Assembly (NCBI GenBank): GCA_951799425.1
Contig: OX637397.1
Location: 40,714,409 to 40,778,408 of the forward strand
Length of the DNA: 64,000 nucleotides
Direction of reading: 5' to 3'
From: Ilex aquifolium
Taxonomy: Eukaryota; Streptophyta; Magnoliopsida; Aquifoliales; Aquifoliaceae
Of the stretch, positions 46,301 to 57,100 are shown one piece after another. Below the pieces are notes generated by a model. The model saw only the letters and a list, made by a program, of their open reading frames with translations. It was not told the origin of the DNA and made no database searches. The position numbers and the translations under genes were made by a program. How positions within the stretch are numbered: the stretch's first letter is position 1; every line of letters starts with the position of its first letter.

Positions 46301-48109
46301 GTCCAACAAGACACAAGATTTTGATATAAAATATACTCATCCAATGAGTATCATATTTTCCGTCGAAGACGGGTTCATTACACATTGCATTGTGTTGTGG
46401 GAGTCGGGAAGGACTCGGGTTGTGTTACATGATTGAGTCTCATCTCACTCATAGCATGTGGTACACATTGGCATTCGCATTGTGTGTGTGGGAGCCGGGA
46501 AGGGCTCGGGTCGAGTACATGAGTCTCATCTCATTCATGGGGCTTAGGTAGCCCGGTTTAACATACATGGCATTGGCATGTAAAGAGAGTCGGGGTGGAC
46601 TCGAGTTGGATGTACATGAGTGGATTTCATCTCATTCACGGCATGGCTTAATGGCATTCCATCATTGAATTGCATTCTTGATTGGAATGGTTATGGAAAT
46701 TATGGATGTTGCATGTGAACATTTCATGTGCATATAGGTTGAGGAGTAGCCTCTGTAGGAATTTCTCTACTGGGCGTTGACTCACCCTATACGGGAACAA
46801 ATTTCAGGTGGGAGAGATACACCGGCGGATGGCTCCATTTTGGACTCTCATGCTTGAAGAAAGCCGCATGTGGCTTTACTTAATGTTTTGTGTAATTACA
46901 TGTTAGAAACTATATTTTGGGGCATGTAATGCGTAAAATAATTGTAATAGAACTTATAAAGACTATTGTTAGATTAGCCTTTCATGTTTTAATTTAAGTA
47001 TGGTTAATTGGACCCAGTGTGGCCAATGTTTACTTATACATGGACCCGGTGCGGCCATTGCTTTATATTTGACCTCGGATGAGTCTGGTAATTGTGCATT
47101 GCACATGTTGGGTATTGGGTAGAGCTCCCCATACAAAGGAGACTCTGCCCAAATTTCGTTAAGTTATGGACCCCGGTAAATGGGGCATAACAGTGTGATA
47201 TCGAGTTACATGATATCCATAGGCATTCCGCGGGTTGATGGTGATCAACGGACCCCCGGATTTTGGGGTGTCACAACTATAAGAACAGTCATGCTTTCTG
47301 GTACAAAAATATTGGGCTACTCGAAAACAACACACCCTAAAACTAAGTGTGACTAAAAATGAATGTTAATAGGGATGCAATCGACGAGTGAAAAACATTG
47401 ACATGATACGTATTGGCGTTAATACAAGGGGGAGATGCAGCCCAAAATAACTTTGAATTTGAGTTTAATAGAAAATGTAAGTCTTGATAGAGCCCAACAG
47501 CGAAACAAGAGCCAATTCCAAATAGTTGGGACAACGCTTTGGTTAGTTGAGTTCAGTTTATTAGTTACTGGCCAAAGCTCCAAGGTGCATCACACCGAGA
47601 AGAAGCAAAAACGATAACCTATGTAATATTTTAAACCCATGTACTAGATGCATTACCTCATCAAAAAATCCCTATCTTTTACTATGACAGTTTCTCATCA
47701 TTCCTTTCTCCTGGCATTGTCTCAATCACAAACAGGGGTGCTCCACCAAGGAAACATTTAGCAATACGAGACTTCTCATGCTGGGAAAAAGTAGTGAAAT
47801 ATTGAAGCCCATATTTTTGTAGGAAAATTGCATTTGCATGAAAATTACGTAAGTTTACAAAAGCACAAAACAAAAAAGAGAAAAGTAGACCTTAGACTAT
47901 AGTAATCATTAGATGGTTGTGAAAACAGCTATGTTTGTGAGGTGATCAATTTAAGGAAGCATGTTGTGGAAAAATAAGATTTTCTTGGTATGTACCTAAA
48001 CTAGTCTTTTAAATGGAAAAAAAAATACAATCCACATTCTGATGCTTGCAGATGAAGCTCCACCATGCACATTTCGATCCAGTGTGTCCATGTGCATTTG
48101 TGTATGTGT

Positions 48110-48149
<40 letters not shown>

Positions 48150-51100
48150 CTTTTTGTGATCAGCAGATGCTTGAAATTCAATATCATGCTCAAGGTAAAC
48201 ACCAAACATTGCATGGTAAACTTGTTTAAAATGTTGAATCTGGGATGAAGTCCGAGAACATATCACTTCAGTCGCAGCTTTTAGATCGATTATGCTGCCA
48301 CTTAAAGCCTGCCGCACTATTGTTGCATCCCGTCCTGCTGGATCATGCATCCAAAGTAAGACCGCTCTCTGAAACCAGTTGAAAGTAACATGAATTCTTC
48401 TAAAAGTTATTGCATGCATATCTGCACATAGAAGTAATTAAGGAATAATTCTATTTTACTCGCCTAAGAATTGGCCCTGCTACACATCACACCCCTACAA
48501 TTCATATTTAACCACATAACCTTCCCCTGGTTATGTGGATCAGTGCGCAACTGTAATATTTTTTGTCTGGCGAAGTGGCATGTGGAAAACCTGTTTACTG
48601 CCCATGGCGTAATGGGCTAAAGACCGAATTCACCTTGTTCCTCAATACTTAAGCTAGCGCATACGCATAAGATAAAAGAAGATGGGAAGGAAAAAAATCC
48701 AAGAAGGCAGAGAGGCCAACTGGGACTTCATGAAAACAGACTTCAAAGCATGATTACTCATCTGAAGCTGTAAATGGGAAAAAAAATGGATCACATGATT
48801 CAATATCAGACATTGATATGGAATTTTTACAAATATTCAAGTATAAATTTGGCATTTGGTTTCTATCAGAAAACACCAGATCAGCAAAGTCATCTACAAC
48901 ATAGAGAAATAGAGATTTTTTGCAAAAAGATATACTGCTATTGTCGTCTCCTACCCAAAATTTTTAATTGTTAACTTCTAGGAATTTTTGCGGTCAAAGG
49001 ACTTCGGATCATTTGACAGCATAATTCAATTACATTTGTGGCCGCAGATTCAGGAAGTTAGGTAAGAGAACGTGGTGTCAGGTTTGTATAGTGTGATTCT
49101 GTCAAAATTGTTGCAGGAGGCAGGGGAACATGTACTATTTTTAGTCAAAATGCTACGCAGTGATCAATATGATGTCACCCAAGTGGGATTTCTACCACCT
49201 CTGAATTTTTGATGTTATGACTACCCGGTGTGAAAAACAGGAATACAAGAGATTGTTGTTATTGAAGTATAAATATTTAAGTTACGCCATCTCTAACACC
49301 TAAAACTTTTAGAGTACATGGTTGTTAAACATGGTAGATCCTATGTTCGAATCTCGTCGCCACCTAATGATTAAAAGATTTTCAAATGCTAGTTCCAAAA
49401 TCTAGCGCGCACGTAATAGGGTGTGTTCAAGTATAAATACTTACGTTACATCCTCAGTAACAGTTTAACCTTTTAGAGTAGATGATTGTTTAACAGTTGT
49501 GTTCCTCTGGGAAATGCATGAAGGTTGATGCTTCTCTTGTGACCTTTGCATAACTTGGGTAGAATTAAGAGGTTGAAGAAGAAGCTTTCAAAATCTTATT
49601 CCCATTTTCTGAAATCCAATTGTTATCGGTACACAGCTTTATGTATGCAATACATCATACTTACATCACACTATCAAGAGTCTAACTAAGGTGGTGTTTG
49701 ATAACACAATACAATAGTTAAAACTGAAAGCATTCCATAACTTTTTAATTAAGGGTGTTTGGTAACTAAAACTCACATCCCTTAAAAATTTAAGTAGGAT
49801 AAAATTTGAAATAACTAGTCACCTACTTATCACCAAGGAATTAAATTTCGTTTCGAAACGGTCAAAATGTTAGAAACGTCTCCGTTTTCATGGAAACCGA
49901 AATGAATCATTATTTGAATATAAAAATTCGTATGTTTTGCTGTGTTTTGCGATATTTCGAGGTGTGTTTCAAAATGTTTCGTGTGTTTCGACTAATATTT
50001 CGGAAACAAATTTTCAATTTTTTTCTTTGTTTTCAGCTTATTTCCGAAATATTTATGAAACATTTCCGTTTCCAAGTTCATTGAAACTATGCCCCGAAAT
50101 GAAACTTTGATCCTTGCTTATCACTTAATACTTAATGTTCTTGTGCATAAGGATTTTATAAAGTTTTCATGATGGACTAATTTGTCCTCATGTATTTTGA
50201 TGTCAACCCATATTAAACCCATCTTTTCACCACCATTATCACCGCCAGAACCACGCCACTACTTCCACCACCTCACCCCACCCCATATCCCTTACAGCCT
50301 TCGTAATCTCCAAGTATCATCTCATCATCACTGCCACCACCACCACCTCACCACTATCATCTCTCCTCCACCACTACCACCACAACTCCCAAATACAACC
50401 ACCACGATCAGCCTCACCACTACCACAACCACCATGGTGGCAACAATAACATGGTGGGGTCATGTGTTGGTGGGAGTTATGAAGCGTGATGGTGGTGGTG
50501 GTGGCGGCGATGACGATGCTACGTGATAATATCGACGTTATGGTTATGGAGGTGATGATAGCGGTGGTGGGGATGGTGGGATCATGATGATGCTGGTCAA
50601 AGGATGATCATGGCTGGCGACAGCGTCGGTGGAGGACAATAGTAGAATGATGGAGATGGAGGTAGTAGTGGTGGGGTGTAGGTGGTAAAGGAATGATAGT
50701 GATGGTGATAATAGAGTTGGTGGTAGTGGGTGATGATAGTGATGGTGGCAGTGATGACAACGACAACAACGACGAGGGTGATGATGATGGAGGAAGTGAC
50801 AGAGGGGCATTGGTGCGGCAATGATGTGTGGTGGTAAAGGGGAACGACAAATTAGAAAAATAATAATTTTAGATTTCAGCACTATGTATTCATCAAAGAG
50901 CTTGATCCAATTCAATACTAAATTTCAATACATAGCAATCAATTTCCAGATAAAAAACTTCAATATTCATCACTTAAAATTCAGTATTTAGTTTTCATAA
51001 GTTAATTTTCAATTTTATCAAATACCACCTAACTAACATTCTAACAAACTAACTGTCTAACTAATTGTACAACTGTCACGATTCTTCAATGGATTGATCT

Positions 51101-54100
51101 ACTACAGCCTTCTGATTGTGATGTAGTTGGTTGAACTCCTCTATTTGTGCTGTGTGATAGTGCACTGTGGTTTCAAATCTTCTAATGATGTTGTGTTGTG
51201 TGATGTTTGTGATGCAATTGCTAGGAGTTTTGAATGGTTTGACTTCAATTGGAAGATTGAAAATCTATTTCATTATGTTTTATTCTTGCGTGAAAGAGAG
51301 GGTTAGAGGCTAGGAAAATGACAGAAAAACATGGTCACAACAGAGGAAGTACATGAGTAATACAAATGTGCAGATCAAATAGTAAAATTCCAAAACCATG
51401 GAAGCTCTGCTGCAGTTATGGCTACAGCCCTGTACTCAGTCTCAGTGGATGATGTGGCTACAGTTTGTTGTTTCTTTGACCACAAGTGAATGGAATTGGA
51501 ACCCAAATAGAAGACGAATCCTGTGGTAGACCATCTGTCTGATGGATTACTGTCCAGTCAACATCAGCAAAAGTTGATAGGGCAAGGGAACTAAGTTGAT
51601 AAAAGAGACCAAAAGATGTAGTCCCTCTCAGATAGTACATAATTCTTTTGACTGCAGCCATATGAGTATCAGTTGGATTATACATGAATGGGCAAACTCC
51701 ATTCAGTTGGAGTATCAGCTGTCTCAATAATGTGACGATGTTTTCCTTCAGCCACTCCATTCTGCGCAGGTGTGTCGGTATAAAAAAACAGATAAATAGT
51801 ACCATCAAATTTCAACAAATCACGAAAAAGACTAAATGAATATTCTCCACCTTGATCACATCAGAAACATTTGATGATAGAAGAATATATTTTTTTTTTT
51901 TGGTCAAACCCTCCGGTATCTGAAAGCCACATTGGACTCCGACTAATCCAGATTCGAGCCGGGTGGGACCACAAGGGCGGCAAAGCTCTCCCTACCGAAT
52001 GCAGCTGCGTTTCCAAGACTCAAACCCGAGATCTTGGTTAAGCTATAACAGTCCCTCACCAACTGATCTAACGCTCGGTGGTATGATAAAAGAATATTGA
52101 GTACGCACCATAGCACGAAAAATATTGCAAATGGAAAAGAAACTCAAACTTATGTGTCATCAAATATATCCAACAGTATCTGGTATGATCATCAATAAAA
52201 AAGACAATATCTAGACCCTTCTTTAGTAGTAATAGGAGCTGGTCCCCAAATATCAGAATGTACAAGATCAAAAAGTGCAAGAGAACTAGAATTACTTTTA
52301 TTTAAGATAATACAGTAAATTTAGCCAACTTACATCCACTACAATCTAAAATATCATGACACTCTAAACTACCCAAACTACCAGTACAAGCTAAAGATTT
52401 TAAACAAGAATGAGAAACATGACCTAAACGAGAACGCCATAAATAAAAACTAGACGATTTTGAACTCAATTGAAAAGAAGATAAATCAACAGTAGATGCA
52501 ACAACTTCAGGGACATGAAACTCGTCCAATACATATAGCCCTCCATTTCTATGGCCAGTCCCAATCAGTTTCTTAGACCGTAAATCCAGCATAACACAAC
52601 CAATAGAAGAAAAGTGAACTAAAAATCCCGAATCAAACAACTGACTAACTGAGATTAAATTTAAAGTAAGTTGAGGAATATAGTAGACATCAAGAAGTGT
52701 AAGTTGGAAAGACACTATTGTTCCAACACCAGCCAAAGACATTTGAGTGCCATTGGCTACAAGGACAGATATATAGGGAGGAGAAACAATAGAAACAAAT
52801 AAGGAAGAATTACTAGTCATATGATGGGTGGCCCCTGAGTCAAAGATCCAGTTAGTTCGAGATATACCTGAAGGACTTGAAGTGAAAGAACCTGTGGAGG
52901 GAGAAACTAATAGGACACCTGGTTGAAAAAGGGAAAGAAACTTCTGCAACTGATCAGCTATCATAGTCATGCTGGGAGCTGATGGGAGTGACTCATCCAC
53001 TAGTTAAGCAGCTGCTGCTGTATGACAATCTTTGGGGTTAAATGGCTGATGTAAGACCCTTTTGACATTCTTGTTCACCAATTTAGGACATTGAGCCTTT
53101 CAGTGACCCTTCTCTCGACAAAAACTACACTCATCTGAAGCAACTCGACCCCGATATTTATTCTGTGAATGAGAAATAACTCTGGGTGATACAGCCAATA
53201 CAATCTGATTAGGCAATGAAACAAGACCCTTCCCAGAAAAAGTCTTAATACGGACTTCTTCAACCAGAAACTCATTCATTACTTTATCAAATGTGAAAAG
53301 TGGGAGACGATGGAGAATAGAACCACGAAGTCCCTCAAAGTCATCTCTAAGGGCATAAAAAACTGCACCAACCGCTGCTTCTCCCTAAAAGTACGATATA
53401 CCATATGAGTACTTAGTTCAGTAGGTTCGGCAAGTGCTAACTGATCCCAATATCCAGTCATAACTGAGTAGAATTCCTGTATGATCTTATCACCTTGACG
53501 TGCAGCTCGAATTTCATGCTCAAGTTGATATCTCTTTGCAAAATTGAACTGAACAAATAATGTAACTAAATAATCTCAAATCTCCTTGGCTGTGTTAAAA
53601 CTTAGCCAAATGCACACCAATGATCTGATCAACTGAATTGTTAATCCAAATAATGATTTTAGCATTGCTAATTTCCTAGGTATTCTTCAAGTCAGCATAT
53701 TTCTCTGCCTTCAAATTTGTTAGAGCTTGCAAAACACCACTAGCATAACTCCATATCTCCTTACTCAACAAGAAATTCTTCATAACAGAAGACCAATATA
53801 CATAATTTTCACCATTTAATCTAACACTAATAGCCTGAAGAGAATCAGAACGTCCACTTTCCATAATGTAAACAAAAAGGGGTCAATGCTCACAACAAAA
53901 TAATATCCAAAATAAAGCAGAAAACAACAATTAAACAAAAAAAATTTCAGCAACAATCCGCAACCCAACAGGAGCAAAACAGATGCTCCATTCAACCCAA
54001 CTACTAAGACAAAGAACCCAGCAACCCAATTAGATTCAACAATCCAACAACCCAGCAGGAGATCCAGCAAGCAACAATCCAGCAACCCAGCAGGAGCAAA

Positions 54101-57100
54101 CAGGTTTGCTGTTCAACCCAACGACAGAGACAAAGAACCTAGCAAATCAAACAACAAAAAAATTGCTCTGGGAGACAATCGATGTTGCAATAAGATACAA
54201 CCGATGCAAAGGAGAGCAACTCAGACTAAAGAAAAACAAGAAGAAAGAAATCGGTGCTGTGGGAGGCAAAAACCAGCCTGGCCAATGCACTGTGGAGGCG
54301 AGAAACAACCCAGCCGATACACGGGGGAGCACAAATCCAACCCAAATCACTTCTATGTGTTTTGAATCAATCAACAGATTATCAAAAAGGCTCAGTCGTA
54401 CCCCTTAGACCAAATTAGGACCAGAAATTTCACAAAACACAACTAAATTTCTAAATTCAAAAAAAATTGATGAATTTATTCAAAAAATCATATCACCTAC
54501 CTGATGAGCTCGAAATCGAAAACAAAACACACCATTGAAAAGCCCATGAAATTCCGATCTAGATGGTGGTCTTCTCCGTCGCCAATTGATGATGTCATCA
54601 TCGACGATGATGATGTTAGCCGTTGTTTATCGTCGATTACCTCCTTCCTGACTTCAATCATGTATTATTATTTGGGTTTACAGATCGTAACAGGCTCTGA
54701 TACCATGTTAATATTTATCAAAGAAAGAGGAAAGAAGAGAAAGAGATATTCATTAAGAATTACCAAGTCTGTCTTACACAAACGTTAAAAGGAAAACTAC
54801 ACAATAAGAGTCTTATGTACTAGGGCAAACATAGTAATATAAATGACTAATCTACCCCTACTGCTAATATACTAGATTATTCTAACACAAACCAGGGCCT
54901 AAGGGCTTGTTTGAGACCATATATGCATTTGTACAATTTATAAACAAAGTCAAGATGTGGAGGGTCAATGAAACCAAGTGGTTGATGCATATAGACCTCC
55001 TCCTTAAGTGACCCATGTAGAAATGCATTCATGTCCAATTGCCTGAAAGGCCACCCAAAATGTGCTGCCAAAGAGAGAATAACTTTGAATGTGGGTTGTT
55101 TAGTAACTGGACTGAAGGTTTCTTCATACTGTAGCCCCTCCTCTTCATGGTAACCTTATTCAACAAATCTGGCTATGACGAGAAATGGTGCCACCTGAAT
55201 GGTAAGTTTATGCACCCATTTGCAGCCAATAATATTGTGTTAGGGGGAGGAGGAACTAAGGTCCAAGATGACAGCTTTTGAAGAGATGAAAATTCTTCAG
55301 CCATTGCAGTGCCCCATTCATAAAGCTTAGAAGCTGTGGTGAATGAAAAGGGTTCAGCAGAAACTAAATGAGCAATAAAGATTCTTTTTTTTGTTGATAC
55401 CTGATTTTGAACGAGTCTGCAGAACATAGTTGTTAAATCGCGATTCGTATCGTGAATTGAAATTCTAAATTTGAGAATCGTGAATCGTAAGATTCAACAC
55501 AAAATTTGAACAAAAATAAAAAATAATACTACATAGAATATTGATCATTATTGCATTCTAAAAATAATCAATTGACATAATCAAATCGTCTAAATGGAAA
55601 GACGCTAGCATTTTGTTTCATTTTCATCTTTTGCTTAACCATTTTCAAATTCAACAACTTGAAAAAAAAATTCATTAAAGAACTATCGTTATTCAAGAAT
55701 CAAAATAGTGACACCCAATATAGATTAGGTTACAAACATAAATGGAAAGAGAACAAATAAAAAAATTGATTGGGAGAAAACATACTGCCTTACATTTTGA
55801 AACAAAAAATGAGAACCTAACAAACTACCCATGAAAGAATAGAGAGCATAGTTGTCAAATCGCGATTCGTATCGTAAATCGAAATCCTAAATTTAAGAAT
55901 CATGAATCGTATCGAATCGTGAATCGTAATATTCGACACAAAATTTAAACAAAAATAAAAAATAATACTACATATTTAAAATAGACAAAATATTGAATAT
56001 TGAACATTATTGCATTCTAAAAATAATCAATTAACATAATCACGTCGTCTAAATGGAAAGACGCTAACCTTTTATTTCATTTTCATTTTTATTTTTTTGC
56101 TTAACCATTTTCAAATTCAACAACTTGAAAAAAAAAAAATTCATTAAAGAACCATAGCTATTAAAGAACCAAAATAGTGACACCCAGTATAGATTAGGTT
56201 ACAAACATGAATGAAAAAGAACAAATAAGAAAATTGATTGGGAGAGAAAATTGATTGAGAGAAAACATACCGGCCAACATTTTGAAACAAAAAATTAGAA
56301 CCTAATAAATTACACATAAAAGAATTGAGAGAGCGTTAGTCGTGACCTTTAGTTTTAGACAACACAAGGTGAGCTTTAGATGACGTCAGAGAGAGAACGA
56401 GCAAAGAGGTGATTTTTTATTAGGGCGTGAGTTCCTCTGCAAACAAAACAACGTCGTTTTACTGTTTAGCGGACAAAACGACGTCGTTTTGCAAAAAAAT
56501 TGGGTTTTAAAAAAAAGTAATTGAATCATGCGATTCGTGCGATACGAATCGAATCGTACGATTCGTGCAATACGAATTGAATCGTACGATTCAGGAGCGA
56601 TTCAAGTCTAAAACGATTCTCATATAAGATAAGAATCGTTTTATAGCTATATCGAACCGAATTGTACGAATCGAATTGCGAATCGTACGATTTTGATAAC
56701 TATGATTGAGAGTAAAAATCAACCGATGATGCGAGAGCGTTAGCCGTGACCTTTAGTTTTAGACAACGCAAGGTGAACTTTAGACGACGTCAGATAGAGT
56801 GAACGAGTAAAGAGATTAAGTTTTTATTAGGGTGTGGGTTCCTCTGTAAACAAAATAACGTCGTTTTACTACTTAGTGGACAAAACGACATCGTTTTGCA
56901 AACAAATTGGGTTTTAAAAAAAAAGTGATTGAATCGTGCGATTCATGAGATACGAATCGAATTGTATGAATCGTACAATTCAGGTGCGATTCAACTCTAA
57001 AACAATTCTCATATAAGATACGAATCGTTTTGTACCTGTATCGAACCGAATCGTACGAATCGAATCGCGAATCGTACGATTTTGATAACTATACTGCAGA

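Larger units (their letters stand above)
44319..47275 (+). mobile_element. solo LTR of the Tekay family (2957 bp)
   Basis: It starts TGTAAAACCCGGG and ends GGGGTGTCACA like the Tekay LTRs at 15954 and 23449, and shares long stretches with them. The 5-bp duplication ACTAT flanks it at 44314-44318 and 47276-47280, so it is a complete insertion reduced to one LTR by recombination. It is more diverged than the intron-4 pair and therefore older. A TATA box is at 44708-44715, antisense to the annexin gene. Confidence 0.9.
49690..51029. mobile_element. MITE-like element with GGTGGTGTTTGATAA termini
   Basis: Terminal inverted repeats GGTGGTGTTTGATAA (left) and GGTGGTATTTGATAA (reverse complement of right end) match at 14 of 15 positions. 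TAACTAA flanks both sides (49683-49689, 51030-51036). It contains another MITE and a triplet-repeat hairpin but no transposase. A 7-8 bp duplication suggests hAT-type mobilisation. Confidence 0.8.
51400..54887 (-). mobile_element. copia element A, internally deleted
   Basis: On the - strand in order: 5' LTR (54887-54706), primer-binding site, gag from 53864, protease with [20 protein letters not shown] (53000-52302), integrase (52280 to about 51720, with a SINE inside), then directly an RNase H-like block [20 protein letters not shown] (51808-51458). Reverse transcriptase is missing and no 3' LTR was found. The RNase H part could belong to element B, into which A inserted, with a deletion fusing them. 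Confidence 0.8.

Noticed and set aside
48009-48419. 136-residue - strand frame as one exon
   Set aside because: Only 48368-48150 is annexin. Outside the splice sites it is intron and microsatellite translation.
50182-50526. 114-residue frame rich in His, Pro and Thr, with - strand counterparts at 50544-50915
   Set aside because: It is translated triplet repeat within a MITE. Several registers stay open on both strands, which indicates low complexity rather than a gene.
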